Source: Candidatus Metaruminococcus caecorum (lineage in GTDB: Bacteria > Bacillota > Clostridia > Oscillospirales > Ruminococcaceae). Taken from it: 64,000 nt of DNA. Positions 1-8,686 of this stretch are shown piece by piece. Where the stretch lies: the NCBI GenBank assembly GCA_904420045.1, contig CAJFTY010000012.1, positions 27,766-91,765 on the forward strand. Reading direction: 5' to 3'. The translations under genes and the position numbers were made by a program. Under the pieces are notes generated by a model that was given only the letters and a program-made list of their open reading frames with translations, did no database searches and was not told the DNA's origin. Each line of letters starts with the position of its first letter. Positions within the stretch are counted from its first letter, which is position 1.

Positions 1-18
1 AGCCGTATCCGTCTGTTT

Positions 19-1269
19 CTATTCCCGGATCTGCCCAGTTCCATGGATCACGTATTTCACCGAAGTAAGCTCCCGCAGGCCCATGGGGCCTCTGGCGTGA
101 AGCTTTTGGGTGGAGATGCCGATCTCCGCGCCAAAGCCAAACTCCCCGCCGTCGGTGTACCGGGTGGAGGCGTTGACGTACACCGCCGCCGCGTCCACCT
201 GCGCCTGAAACTGCTGAGAGGCGTTTAAATCGTTGGTTACAATGCATTCCGAGTGCCCGGTGCCGTACCGCCCAATGTGTGCGATGGCCTCGTCCAGGCT
301 GCCGACCACCTTCACTGCCAGAATGTAGTCCAAAAACTCCGCGGCGTAATCCTCCTCAGAGGCGGGGACCACCTCGTCCCCTAAAATCCGCACCGTTTCC
401 GGGCAGCCCCTGAGCTCCACACGGCTTTGATCCAGCAACTTTTTTACCATGGGCAAAAACTGCTCCGCCACGTCCTTATGTACCAATAAGCTCTCCTCGG
501 CGTTACACACGCTGGGGCGGCTGGTTTTGGCGTTGTTGACAATCCGAGCCGCCATGGCAAGATCCGCAGTTTTGTCCACGTACACATGGCAGTTTCCCAC
601 CCCGGTCTGGATCACCGGCACGGTGGCGGTATTCACCACAGCGTTGATGAGCCCCGCGCCGCCCCGGGGAATCAAAACGTCCAGATAGCCGTTTAGCTTC
701 ATCATCTCGGCTGCGGACTCCCGGGAGGTATCCTCCACAAGCTGGACGCACATGGGACCCAGCCCCGCCTCTCCCACGGCCCGCTGCATCACCCCACACA
801 GGGACAAATTGGAGTGAATGGCTTCCTTCCCGCCCCGCAGGATCACCGCGTTGCCCGCTTTTAAGCACAGCGCGGCGGCGTCCACCGTCACGTTGGGACG
901 ACTTTCAAAAATGATGCCGATCACTCCCAGGGGCACCCGGGTTTTATGGATAACAAGACCGTTGGGCCGTACCGTGCCCTCGTCCACCCCGCCGATGGGG
1001 TCGTCAAGCTCCACGATCTTTAAAACGCCGTCTGCCATGCCCCGAATCCGCTGCTCGGTCAGCCGCAGCCGGTCGAGCATTGCGCTGCTCATGCCGTTTT
1101 TTTCTGCGGCTGCAAGATCCCGTTGGTTTTCCGAAAGGATTTCCCCCATATGCAGCACAAGCTGTCTGGCGATTTCGGATAGGGCTTTGTTTTTTACCGC
1201 CGCCGGTGCAGACGCAAGCCCTTTGGACGCCTGTTTTGCCTGGGCCCCCAGTTGTTCCATGGTCTTCAT
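19..1269 (-). CDS. proA: Gamma-glutamyl phosphate reductase (ProA)
   Basis: Cytosolic NADPH-dependent reductase that converts gamma-glutamyl phosphate to glutamate-5-semialdehyde, the second step of proline synthesis. The 416-residue length is normal for the family. Recognisable aldehyde-dehydrogenase-fold segments include FESRPNVTVDAAALCLKAGN near residue 122 and the catalytic-cysteine region SRPSVCNAEE near residue 250. It lies about 50 bp downstream of proB on the same strand, so the two are very likely one operon in pathway order. The ATG is preceded by GGAGGTATCTGG. No defect seen. Confidence 0.97.
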   Translation of the reverse strand: MKTMEQLGAQAKQASKGLASAPAAVKNKALSEIARQLVLHMGEILSENQRDLAAAEKNGMSSAMLDRLRLTEQRIRGMADGVLKIVELDDPIGGVDEGTVRPNGLVIHKTRVPLGVIGIIFESRPNVTVDAAALCLKAGNAVILRGGKEAIHSNLSLCGVMQRAVGEAGLGPMCVQLVEDTSRESAAEMMKLNGYLDVLIPRGGAGLINAVVNTATVPVIQTGVGNCHVYVDKTADLAMAARIVNNAKTSRPSVCNAEESLLVHKDVAEQFLPMVKKLLDQSRVELRGCPETVRILGDEVVPASEEDYAAEFLDYILAVKVVGSLDEAIAHIGRYGTGHSECIVTNDLNASQQFQAQVDAAAVYVNASTRYTDGGEFGFGAEIGISTQKLHARGPMGLRELTSVKYVIHGTGQIRE

Positions 1270-1321
1270 CCAGATACCTCCCTGTAAGGATCGGAGTTGT
1301 ATGTAACACTATTCCTGTTAA

Positions 1322-2122
1322 TTACGCGTTTCCTTTGGTTCTCCCCACAAACAGCGTGCCAATCGCTTTGCCGTCCAGCAGATCGTACAGCACGTTGTGC
1401 CGGGAGCCGTTGGCAATCACCACATGGATGCCCTCCTGGGTCGCCATGCGCGCCGCTTCGATCTTGGTAATCATACCGCCGGTGCCAAGACTTGTTCCCT
1501 TTTCTCCCGCGGCGCTGCGGATATCCTCGCCAATTTCCTCCACCCGGGCGATGAGCGAAGCGTCCGGATGCTTGCGGGGGTCCTTGTCGTACAGCCCGTC
1601 GATGTCGGACAGAATAATCAGCGCATCCGCGTGAACCAGCCGGGCTACAATGGCGCTCAGCGCGTCGTTGTCCCCAAACTCGATTTCCTCCACCGCCACG
1701 GTGTCGTTTTCATTCACGATGGGAATCACGTTCATCTGAAGCAGGCGTTCAAAAGAGTTCTGGACGTTTTCCTTCCGTCTGGGATCTTCGATCACATCTC
1801 GGGTCAGCAGAACCTGGGATACCACGTGGTTGTACTCGGAAAACACCTTGTCGTAGACGTACATCAGCTCGCACTGTCCGATGGAGGCGCATGCCTGTTT
1901 GGAGGGGGTGTCGCTAGGCCTCGCTTTCAGCCCCAGCTTTCCCACGCCGACGCCGATAGCACCGGAGGATACCAGCACCAGTTCTTTTCCCATGTTTTTC
2001 ATATCCGCCAGCATTTTCACCAGCGATTCAATCCTGCGGATGTTGAGCATTCCTGTGGAATGGGTCAGCGTGGAGGTACCCACCTTGACCACAATCCGCT
2101 TGGCGTTAACAATCTGATTCAA
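1322..2122 (-). CDS. proB: Glutamate 5-kinase (ProB), short form without PUA domain
   Basis: ATP-dependent kinase making gamma-glutamyl phosphate from glutamate, the first and usually feedback-controlled step of proline synthesis. The amino-acid-kinase fold is clear: VVKVGTSTLT at the N-terminus, VLVSSGAIGVG near residue 50, PIVNENDTV near 134 and GTGGMITKIEAA near 210. At 266 residues it has only the kinase domain and lacks the C-terminal PUA domain of the E. coli enzyme (about 367 residues). Short forms are common in Firmicutes, so this is not a truncation. Its start overlaps the end of the upstream membrane-protein gene by 17 bp. Confidence 0.96.
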   Translation of the reverse strand: MNQIVNAKRIVVKVGTSTLTHSTGMLNIRRIESLVKMLADMKNMGKELVLVSSGAIGVGVGKLGLKARPSDTPSKQACASIGQCELMYVYDKVFSEYNHVVSQVLLTRDVIEDPRRKENVQNSFERLLQMNVIPIVNENDTVAVEEIEFGDNDALSAIVARLVHADALIILSDIDGLYDKDPRKHPDASLIARVEEIGEDIRSAAGEKGTSLGTGGMITKIEAARMATQEGIHVVIANGSRHNVLYDLLDGKAIGTLFVGRTKGNA

Positions 2123-3023
2123 TGTCCTGTCCTTCTCCCGTTTCAGTGTTTGATTGGTCCTGGGTTTCCTGTTCCATCACCCGGGTGGTTTCCAGATCCC
2201 GGCGGCTTTTTGCCCGGCTGATGTAAATCCGTGCGTACAGCGCCGCAACCGCAAACCCGTAGGGTACCGCCCACAGCGCCGGAATCACCAGCAGGCACAG
2301 CAGCGCCCAGGGAATCAGGGTGAGGAACATGGTAAACAGCTCCCCTTTATATTCCCGCATCTCCCGAACCGACATGCAAACGAGCCTGCCTGCCCGCTGA
2401 TCCGGCTGTTCCGCCAGCAGAAAATAGCATAAAAAATACCGCAGGGCAAAGTAAAACCACAACAGCATGGACAGCAGCAGCACCAGCTTCGACAGCGCCC
2501 ATACCGCCAAATACATCATGGAAAGATAGCCGTCGCTTCCCCCGCCGGGCAGATACCGCAGCGCCACCTGCAAACAGAGGGCGGGAAACAGGACCACCAG
2601 TCCAACGGCCGCCGCGCGGACCGTCACATGCAGACGGAGCCACACCGCTTTGCCAAACGCTTTTGCCGAGCCATAGTACTCAAACACCGCCGCAAACGGA
2701 GGATGCTCGCCCCCCACCGCGCGATAGAACCACCGAAATGCTCCCAGCATCAGCGGCGCGAACAAAACAAACTGAATGAGCCATATTCCCCCGGTAATGA
2801 CCAGCGCCGGCCAGGAGGAATTGAGCCTGTCGTCCAAAAACATCGCCGGAGTGTTCATCGGATCCACAAATCCCGGGACTTCAAACAAGGTGAATAAAAT
2901 CTGCTCCAGATAGGTGAACAAAAGACTCACCCCCGCAAACACCAGGATGATCGCCGCCGCCTTGCCCCAGTTCCCCCGCATGGCGTCGCGGGCATTTTTC
3001 TTGATCTGCGCGCGCAATTTCAT
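2106..3023 (-). CDS. DUF975-like integral membrane protein
   Basis: Multi-pass membrane protein of about 305 residues with roughly six hydrophobic segments. The N-terminal pattern (LRAQIKKNARDAMRGNWGKA followed by a hydrophobic helix) resembles DUF975 proteins, whose function is unknown. The ATG at 3023 is chosen because a strong AAGGGTGG site precedes it. Longer in-frame starts run into the cobO coding sequence and encode a basic, non-membrane extension. The C-terminal tail is hydrophilic. It overlaps proB at its 3' end, so it is probably transcribed with proBA, but nothing visible ties it to proline synthesis. Confidence 0.75.
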   Translation of the reverse strand: MKLRAQIKKNARDAMRGNWGKAAAIILVFAGVSLLFTYLEQILFTLFEVPGFVDPMNTPAMFLDDRLNSSWPALVITGGIWLIQFVLFAPLMLGAFRWFYRAVGGEHPPFAAVFEYYGSAKAFGKAVWLRLHVTVRAAAVGLVVLFPALCLQVALRYLPGGGSDGYLSMMYLAVWALSKLVLLLSMLLWFYFALRYFLCYFLLAEQPDQRAGRLVCMSVREMREYKGELFTMFLTLIPWALLCLLVIPALWAVPYGFAVAALYARIYISRAKSRRDLETTRVMEQETQDQSNTETGEGQDIESDC

Positions 3024-3144
3024 TCGTTCGACCACCCTTTCACCCAGACGGCGGCGCCGTCCCAACTGGATTTTCATGCGCCGTTTCAGACGCCCAAAGT
3101 ACGTTTTTATCCGATCGCAGCCCCGGCGCTGCACAGCGAAACCA

Positions 3145-3669
3145 TCAATATTCGATTCCCTCTCTGGCAGGAATTCCCTGCTGGTAAGGATGTTTGTGAT
3201 TCTGTATGTCGGACACATAGTCCGCAACCTTTTTCAGTTTATCAGAAGCCCCCTGCCCTGTCAATATAACTTCGGTAGCCGGGGCTTTGCTTTTTAAAAG
3301 CGAAAGCAGGCCCTCTTCGTGGAGCATGCCGGTCTGTACGGCGCCCGCTGCCTCGTCCAGCACCACCAGATCATACGCCCCCGATTCCGCCGCCCGGCGG
3401 GCAGCTTCCAGCAGAGAAGCGTGCTCCTTTCGGCAGGCCGCCTTTTCCTCCTCATTCATCTGAAAGACGAACTTTTCACAGGAGGATGGACGGATGCATT
3501 CCACACCCAATTTTTGCAACGGCTCTAGCTCCCCGGTGGAGGTGCTTTTTAAAAACTGCAAAAATAAAATCCTCCAGCCATGCCCTGCCGCGCGCACACA
3601 GGCGCCCACAGCGGCGGAGGTCTTTCCTTTCCCATCGCCGGTGTAGAGCTGAATCATCCCCTGCTTCAC
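3145..3669 (-). CDS. cobO: Cob(I)yrinic acid a,c-diamide adenosyltransferase (CobO/BtuR type)
   Basis: Transfers the adenosyl group from ATP to cob(I)alamin or a corrinoid precursor, producing the coenzyme form. The P-loop YTGDGKGKTSA lies at the N-terminus, LVVLDEAAGAV in the middle and VILTGQGAS near the end, as in the CobO family. The 174-residue length is typical. The GTG start at 3669 is chosen because AAGGAGCG sits 6-8 bases upstream; longer ATG starts overlap the upstream gene. A histidine phosphatase lies just upstream, and the corrinoid-uptake operon at 26.5-38.5 kb is a plausible metabolic partner. Confidence 0.92.
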   Translation of the reverse strand: MKQGMIQLYTGDGKGKTSAAVGACVRAAGHGWRILFLQFLKSTSTGELEPLQKLGVECIRPSSCEKFVFQMNEEEKAACRKEHASLLEAARRAAESGAYDLVVLDEAAGAVQTGMLHEEGLLSLLKSKAPATEVILTGQGASDKLKKVADYVSDIQNHKHPYQQGIPAREGIEY

Positions 3670-3742
3670 GGAAAACGCTCCTTTCTTTTTCCCATTTCTT
3701 ATGTAAAAACGAATAAAAACCGCCCGGATCAGGACACCGGCT

Positions 3743-4423
3743 TTATTCCGGTTGTTCCTCCTGATGATCCAGATCAAACAGGTTGTAGTCCTGATACGTT
3801 TCCGGCTCATCCCGGTAAGGAATCGGATCCATAACCTCCAGCAGCTGGCCCTGTCCCCACAGATAGGAGGAAGTCACCGCCGTATATCCCCGGCCGCTTT
3901 CCACCGTCCAGGCCAGCGGATTGCGCTTGGGAAGCCCATACATGCTCAAAAGCCCCATGATTACGCCGCCGTGGGTGATCACCGCCGCGTCGGTAACCGA
4001 CCGGGCCATCATATCCTTTAGGATTTCCCCCAGGCCTAAAGAAATACGCGCGTCAAAGCTTTGTTTATCCTCCCCGCCCCGGGGAGCTTGCATCATCGCG
4101 CCCTCCATCCACCGGGCAAAATTTTCATCCTGTTTCAGCTCTTTCATCGAGCGGTTTTCAAATTCCCCGAAATCGTACTCCCGCAGATGGTCCACCGGGA
4201 TAGTCATGGTGTTGGGATACAGAATATCCGCGGTTTCGATACAGCGTTTTAAAGGGCTTGTGTACACAATTTGAGCAAAGGGATATTCCTCGGTCTCCTT
4301 GAGCTTTTTAAGTTCCTCTCTGCCCTGCTCGCAAAGCGGCAGATCGGTGGAGCCGATGTATTTTCCCTCCAAATTTCCCTGGGTCACACCGTGGCGGATC
4401 AAATACAGCCGGTAATTTTTCAT
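3743..4423 (-). CDS. Histidine phosphatase family protein (possible alpha-ribazole phosphatase, CobC-like)
   Basis: Phosphoglycerate-mutase-fold phosphatase. LYLIRHGVTQGN at the N-terminus carries the phosphoacceptor His, TSPLKRCIETA holds the second conserved Arg, and AAVITHGGVIMGLL carries the second catalytic His. The Glu of LREYDFGEFENRSM also fits. The ATG at 4423 gives a family-like N-terminus and a usable AAAGGA site; the ATG at 4435 sits almost on top of that site. Its place directly upstream of cobO suggests CobC-type alpha-ribazole-5'-phosphate phosphatase, but specificity cannot be read from the sequence. An unusually long acidic C-terminus (after residue 190) is not part of the core fold. 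Confidence 0.82.
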   Translation of the reverse strand: MKNYRLYLIRHGVTQGNLEGKYIGSTDLPLCEQGREELKKLKETEEYPFAQIVYTSPLKRCIETADILYPNTMTIPVDHLREYDFGEFENRSMKELKQDENFARWMEGAMMQAPRGGEDKQSFDARISLGLGEILKDMMARSVTDAAVITHGGVIMGLLSMYGLPKRNPLAWTVESGRGYTAVTSSYLWGQGQLLEVMDPIPYRDEPETYQDYNLFDLDHQEEQPE

Positions 4424-4636
4424 CGTTTTGGTCATCCTTTCCAATGAACGGGCCCGCCTAGAGCCCGGATGCATCAAATATTTTCTAGGCTTATCCGTTC
4501 TCCTTTTTGAAAGCGGACAATAAATACTGTGCTTTTAAACTTGTTCATATACAATATATATTGCGATCATACATTTTACACAAATATAAGAGGGCAAAAT
4601 TTTCGACAATCTTCCGCTTTTTTTCTGGAAAACTCC

Positions 4637-4665
4637 TTTACAAACGGTATCGGGTATACTATAAT
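4637..4665 (+). promoter_or_regulatory. Sigma-A-type promoter of the Xre gene
   Basis: TTTACA at 4637-4642 and TATAAT at 4660-4665 with a 17-base spacer, 34 bases upstream of the Xre start codon. A 12-base palindrome CAATATATATTG lies at about 4550-4561 in the same divergent region and could be an operator. A single reverse Spo0A-box-like heptamer lies at 4602-4608. Confidence 0.75.
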
Positions 4666-4698
4666 TTACTATACGTTATGCGTGATGGAGGTAGTCAG

Positions 4699-5379
4699 AT
4701 GAACGCCGATTTTCCGAGAGTGCTCACCCTGCTGCGCAAGGAACAGGGAATCAGCCAAAAGCTCGCCGCGAAGGAACTTGGTATTTCGCAGGCCCTGCTT
4801 TCACATTACGAAAAAGGGATCCGGGAATGCGGGTTGGATTTTGTAGTGCGCGCGGCGGATTTTTACGGCGTCTCCTGCGATTACCTGTTGGGGCGCTCTC
4901 CCGACCGCAACGGCGCGACCCTGCATGTGGAGGATATTCCCGAGCCGGAAGCGGCCGGCAAGGAAAACGTGTTGCGTGGAAGCATCCTGCCTGTATTAAA
5001 CAAAAAGCTGATCTCCAACTCTTTAAACATTCTGTTTGATCTGTTGCAAAAGGGAAACAACAAGACGCTCACCAACGAGGCTTCTAATTTTCTGATGATG
5101 TCGGTGTACCGGATGTTCCGGATTGTGTTTTCCGCCAATCCCAAAAACCAGCAGAATTTCTTCACAGTTTCTTCCGCCATGGCAAATGCCCGTGCAACGG
5201 CGCAGATGGCGGTGAGCGAGGCGTCTGCGGCTGCGGTTGCGATGGGCGTATATGCCGAAGACCCCATCGCCGACACAGAGTCCTTTGCAATCACCAGCGA
5301 AAAGCTGTCTCAGGAATATCCGCTGTTCGCCTCCAGCCTTGTAAATCTGGTGCAGAACTGCGAAAACAAAATGAAATAG
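4699..5379 (+). CDS. Xre/Cro-type helix-turn-helix regulator
   Basis: DNA-binding regulator of 226 residues. The N-terminal HTH_3 domain (residues 5-60) contains LRKEQGISQKLAAKELGISQ and the recognition-helix region LLSHYEKGIRECGLDF, ending in the typical FYGVSCDYLLGRS. The C-terminal 150 residues are helical and Ala-rich with no domain I recognise. The ATG at 4699 is chosen because GGAGG lies 7-8 bases upstream, and the -10 box is inside the region a longer start would need. It is divergent from the phosphatase/cobO/pro genes and may control them or itself. Confidence 0.85.
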   Translation: MNADFPRVLTLLRKEQGISQKLAAKELGISQALLSHYEKGIRECGLDFVVRAADFYGVSCDYLLGRSPDRNGATLHVEDIPEPEAAGKENVLRGSILPVLNKKLISNSLNILFDLLQKGNNKTLTNEASNFLMMSVYRMFRIVFSANPKNQQNFFTVSSAMANARATAQMAVSEASAAAVAMGVYAEDPIADTESFAITSEKLSQEYPLFASSLVNLVQNCENKMK

Positions 5380-5428
5380 CTTACAACGCCAATTGCACTG
5401 CCGTTCCTGTTATTTCAGTGAAAGAAAA

Positions 5429-5460
5429 AACAGGAACACAGCCTCAAAGCGGTTCCTGTT
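5429..5460 (+). terminator. Hairpin terminator after the Xre gene
   Basis: Nine-base arms AACAGGAAC (5429-5437) and GTTCCTGTT (5452-5460) with a 14-base loop and a modest T-rich tail, 50 bases after the Xre stop codon. Confidence 0.6.
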
Positions 5461-5513
5461 TATTGTAGCATCTTTCTTACAAAAAGAAAAGAAAAAATTG
5501 CCCGGTTGCAATC

Positions 5514-5542
5514 AGGAGGCGGAGCTTATAGCTCCGCCTCCT
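5514..5542. terminator. Strong hairpin between convergent Xre and glgA
   Basis: Perfect 12-base arms (AGGAGGCGGAGC and its complement) around a TTATA loop, followed on the plus strand by a T-rich tail. It lies between two convergent genes and probably stops transcription from the plus side. The minus-strand tail is not T-rich, so its role for glgA is uncertain. Confidence 0.7.
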
Positions 5543-5554
5543 TTTATCGTTTCT

Positions 5555-7000
5555 TTAACCTTCTTCGTTTTCGCCGCAAAGCTCCCGGTACAGGCCCATA
5601 TAGGAGTCGGCGGATTTGTTCCAGCTACAGTCATAACCCATGGCATAGCGGACCAAATTGCCCCAATTGGGTTTGTCATAGTACAAATCCTTGGCCCTAG
5701 TGATCGCCCACAGCATATCCTGAGCGTCATAGGATTGGAAGGTAAAGCCGTTCCCATGCAGGCTGCCGCAGTCCTGAATACTGTCTTTTAAGCCGCCGGT
5801 CTCCCGCACGATAGGAATGGTGCCGTACCGCAGAGAGATCATCTGAGCCAGTCCGCAGGGCTCGCTTTTCGAGGGCATTAAAAACAGGTCGGAGCTGGCG
5901 TAAATCTTGCGGGCGAGCTCCGGAATAAATCCGATGGTCACCGATACCCTGCCCGGATGGCGATGGGCCATTTCCCGAAAAAAGCTCTCGTAAAAATACT
6001 CGCCGGAACCCAGCAGCACCACTTTGATGCCACGGTTTACAATATCTTCAAATACATATTTAATCAGATCCAGGCCCTTGTGTCCCACCAAACGGGTGAC
6101 GATTCCGATCAGCGGTGTGCCGTCCTCGTAGGTTAAATGGAGCTCCTCGCACAAGCGCCTTTTGTTCTCCTCTTTTCCCGGCAGGTCGTCCGCAGAAAAG
6201 TTCTGGTAAATCAGCGGGTCAGTCTGCGGATTGTAAGCGTCGTTGTCGATGCCGTTTAATATTCCGCACAATTTATACTGTTTTTGGCGCAACAGATAGT
6301 CCAGCCCATGGGCATACCAGGGATTTAAAATTTCCTTGGCGTAGGTGGGGCTTACGGTGGTCACCTTGTCGGAGACCTCAATGGCGCCCTTCATCATGTT
6401 GGCGCAGCCGTCGTAGTCCAGAATACTCTTAGCCGACGGGGGGATGTCCATCACGTCGGTCATAGTCTCGTATCCATATTTGCCCTGATACTGAATGTTG
6501 TGGATGGTAAACACGGTTTTAATCTGCTCATATCCCGGGACATACTTGTAGTACAGATTGTAATAAACGGGAACCAGCGCGGTCTGCCAGTCGTTGCAGT
6601 GGACGATGTCCGGCTTGAAGTCAATGTGCTTAATGGTTTCCAGCACGGCTTTGGAGAAAAACGAATACCGCTCTGCATCGTCGTAAAAGCCGTAGATTCC
6701 ATCCCGTTTGAAGTAGTATTCATTGTCCACCAAATAGTATTTAACTCCGTCCACCACGGCCTCAAAAATGCCGCAGTACAAGCTTCTCCAGGCAAGTTGA
6801 ACCGGAAAATTGGTCACATACCGCAGTTTTTCCCGCAATTCCTGCTTAATGCCGTTGTACAAGGGCAAAATCACCCGGCATTCGGCCTTTTTACTTTGAA
6901 GCGCCTTGGGAAGCGCTCCAGCCACATCCGCCAGTCCCCCCGACGCGATAAACGGCAACGCCTCGCTGGCTGCAAACAGTATTTTCATAAATCGCTTCAT
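5555..7000 (-). CDS. glgA: Glycogen (starch) synthase, ADP-glucose type
   Basis: GT5-family enzyme that extends alpha-1,4-glucan chains from ADP-glucose. MKILFAASEALPF at the N-terminus, the GGLADV nucleotide loop, HCNDWQTALVP, TIHNIQYQGKYG and the C-terminal PSKSEPCGLAQMISLRYG with the catalytic-loop Glu are all visible. The usual KTGGL motif is ASGGL here, a variant I believe is common in related Clostridia. About 481 residues, normal length. The ATG at 7000 has a very close AAAGG; the next ATG at 6988 is an alternative. It is last in glgB-C-D-A and separated from glgD by 458 bases of repeat-rich DNA. Confidence 0.95.
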   Translation of the reverse strand: MKRFMKILFAASEALPFIASGGLADVAGALPKALQSKKAECRVILPLYNGIKQELREKLRYVTNFPVQLAWRSLYCGIFEAVVDGVKYYLVDNEYYFKRDGIYGFYDDAERYSFFSKAVLETIKHIDFKPDIVHCNDWQTALVPVYYNLYYKYVPGYEQIKTVFTIHNIQYQGKYGYETMTDVMDIPPSAKSILDYDGCANMMKGAIEVSDKVTTVSPTYAKEILNPWYAHGLDYLLRQKQYKLCGILNGIDNDAYNPQTDPLIYQNFSADDLPGKEENKRRLCEELHLTYEDGTPLIGIVTRLVGHKGLDLIKYVFEDIVNRGIKVVLLGSGEYFYESFFREMAHRHPGRVSVTIGFIPELARKIYASSDLFLMPSKSEPCGLAQMISLRYGTIPIVRETGGLKDSIQDCGSLHGNGFTFQSYDAQDMLWAITRAKDLYYDKPNWGNLVRYAMGYDCSWNKSADSYMGLYRELCGENEEG

Positions 7001-7218
7001 TTCCTTTCCGGAGGCGGATGTCCTCCGCCTTTTATTCTGGACTCCAATTGAAAAGGATATCCCTTTCCAATCGCGCAGGATCAAAACCCTAAAACGCCGC
7101 TTTGCTCAAGCGATGGATCATACCTTCCGCCTCATCCGGTATTTTGCAATAAATCACGGATATTTGGCCCCCGAAAGCCCTATGCAAGCTGCCACAGTTT
7201 TTTGCGTAAACAAAAGAT

Positions 7219-7260
7219 GAGCGGTTGCCTCATCAACAATTTTCCACGGGAAAATCCTAT
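7219..7260 (-). repeat. Partial copy of the hairpin-cloverleaf repeat
   Basis: Read on the minus strand, this begins with TAGGATTTTCC-CGT-GGAAAAT like the full copies. It then runs into GATGAG...CTCATC, a short hairpin followed by TTTTG. The cloverleaf body is missing. The hairpin-plus-T tail could act as a weak terminator or processing site between glgD and glgA. Confidence 0.6.
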
Positions 7261-7275
7261 ATGAGCTTTGGTGAC

Positions 7276-7332
7276 GAAAAAGATCGGTGCTGCTTTGCAG
7301 CAGCCGGGTCTTTGACCCGGCAGATATTTTTC
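7276..7332 (-). repeat. Hairpin-cloverleaf repeat, copy 2 of the glgD-glgA spacer
   Basis: Cloverleaf-like fold. The outer stem GAAAAAGATC (7276-7285) pairs with GATATTTTTC (7323-7332) with one mismatch. Inside are TGCTGC-TTT-GCAGCA (7288-7302) and GCCGGGTC-TTT-GACCCGGC (7303-7321). The base pairs differ from the copies near tpiA while the layout is the same, which supports a selected or mobile structured element. Confidence 0.75.
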
Positions 7333-7378
7333 CAATGGGCGGTTGCCTCCAAACGTTCTATATCGAGCCTATCCATAT

Positions 7379-7461
7379 GAAAATTGTGATGCCGCTTTGC
7401 GGCAGTTGGCACATTGTGCCAACAACAATTTTCCCAAGGGATTTTCCACGGGAAAATCCTA
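7379..7461 (-). repeat. Hairpin-cloverleaf repeat, copy 1 of the glgD-glgA spacer (supplies glgD stop codon)
   Basis: Read on the minus strand it starts with TAGGATTTTCC; the TAG is the glgD stop codon. The leading hairpin is a 9-base stem with a 3-base loop (7439-7459). The body has an outer stem GAAAATTGT (7379-7387) / ACAATTTTC (7425-7433) enclosing TGCCGC-TTT-GCGGCA (7390-7404) and GTTGGCAC-ATT-GTGCCAAC (7405-7423). All stems are perfect. Confidence 0.8.
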
Positions 7462-8583
7462 TACGACGCCCCCCTTGGCCACAAACACCGGATAATCCGC
7501 GCTGCCGTTGAGCATCCGGTAATCCTTGATCGTCACGTCCTTGTCGGTAATCGCATACTGAACAATGCACTTGCAGCCCACTTTTGTTCCCTGCATCAGA
7601 ATGGAATTCCGGATTTTCGCGCCCTTTTGGACATGCACGCCCCGAAACAAAATGGAGTTTTCCACATCGCCCTCGATGATGCATCCGTCGGCCACCAGGG
7701 AGTTCCGGGCGGTGGCATCCAAACCGTATTTGGCGGGTACTTCATCCCGGATTTTGGTGTAAACCGGCCGTTTTTCCGGGAAAAGCTGAGCCCGGACATC
7801 GCTGTCCAAAAGCGCCATATTTACATCGTAATAGTCCTTCATAGAGTTGATAGACTGCACAAGCCCTGTATATTCATACCCGTAAATCCGGTACTGGCCC
7901 GCCTTTTTCTGCAAAATATCCCGCTCGAAATCGTAAAAGCCCCGGCTTAACGCCTCCACCACCATATTTTCCAGGGCATTTTTCTCCATCACCACAATGT
8001 TGAGGCTCCGGTTAAACTCCCCGCTGACCATTGGATTGACCAAAACGTCCATCACCCGTCCATCGTCTTTCATGGAGATAAACGTGGACTGAGCGGAGCT
8101 TTGCACATTGACCTTTGTCTTGTTGTAGGCGATGGTAATATCCGCTTCTTTTTCAATGTGAGCGTCCACAATCGGGCGCAGATCCATGTTGGAGATGGTG
8201 TCGCAGTCGGCCATCACCACATACCGGGATTTAGAGCCGTGAATAAAGCTCAGCGCACTGCCCAGCGCCTCCAGCCGTCCCCGGTAGATGCCGAAGGTGG
8301 CGTGGCCAAAGGGCGGCAGGATGTGCAGCCCTCCCCGTTTGCGGGCCAAGTCCCACTCCCGCCCGGAGCCCAAATGATCCATCAGTGACTGGTAGTTGGC
8401 CTTGGTAATCAGGCCCACCTCGTCGATGCCGGAGTTGACCATATTGGAAAGCGTGAAGTCGATCAGCCGGTACCGCCCGCCAAAGGGCACTGAACCCATA
8501 GTCCGCACATCCGTCAGTTCCTTAATCGCCGTATCGTGCATATTGGCAAACACAATGCCAAGAATTTTTTTCTCACTTGTCAT
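7459..8583 (-). CDS. glgD: Glucose-1-phosphate adenylyltransferase subunit GlgD
   Basis: Second subunit of the heteromeric ADP-glucose pyrophosphorylase found in many Firmicutes. Features are a nucleotidyltransferase-like domain (GGRYRLIDFTLSNMVNSGI near residue 33, GSGREWDLARKRGGLHILPP near 75) and a C-terminal left-handed beta-helix (EGDVENSILFRGVHVQKGAK). It lacks the GlgC-type N-terminal pyrophosphorylase loop GGxGxRL, as expected of the weakly active or regulatory GlgD. The ATG at 8583 gives the family N-terminus; 374 residues. The TAG stop codon belongs to the inserted repeat. Operon: glgB-C-D-A. Confidence 0.94.
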   Translation of the reverse strand: MTSEKKILGIVFANMHDTAIKELTDVRTMGSVPFGGRYRLIDFTLSNMVNSGIDEVGLITKANYQSLMDHLGSGREWDLARKRGGLHILPPFGHATFGIYRGRLEALGSALSFIHGSKSRYVVMADCDTISNMDLRPIVDAHIEKEADITIAYNKTKVNVQSSAQSTFISMKDDGRVMDVLVNPMVSGEFNRSLNIVVMEKNALENMVVEALSRGFYDFERDILQKKAGQYRIYGYEYTGLVQSINSMKDYYDVNMALLDSDVRAQLFPEKRPVYTKIRDEVPAKYGLDATARNSLVADGCIIEGDVENSILFRGVHVQKGAKIRNSILMQGTKVGCKCIVQYAITDKDVTIKDYRMLNGSADYPVFVAKGGVV

Positions 8584-8686
8584 AGTAAAGCCCATTCCTT
8601 TCTCGGCGGCCAGAATCCTCCGCAGTTTGCTCAGCAAATCGCGGCTTGCGGATTCCCGCCTGAAAACTCCGTCTTTGACCTGTCCG

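Noticed and set aside
4602..4608. Single reverse Spo0A-box heptamer before the Xre gene, and another at 12210-12216 upstream of glgB
   Set aside because: A lone seven-base match is expected by chance at this window size; unlike the 14.3 kb site there is no tandem phased arrangement.
7219..7461. Repeated palindromes considered as a CRISPR array
   Set aside because: The units are structured and diverge in sequence, with no constant repeat separated by equal spacers and no cas genes nearby.
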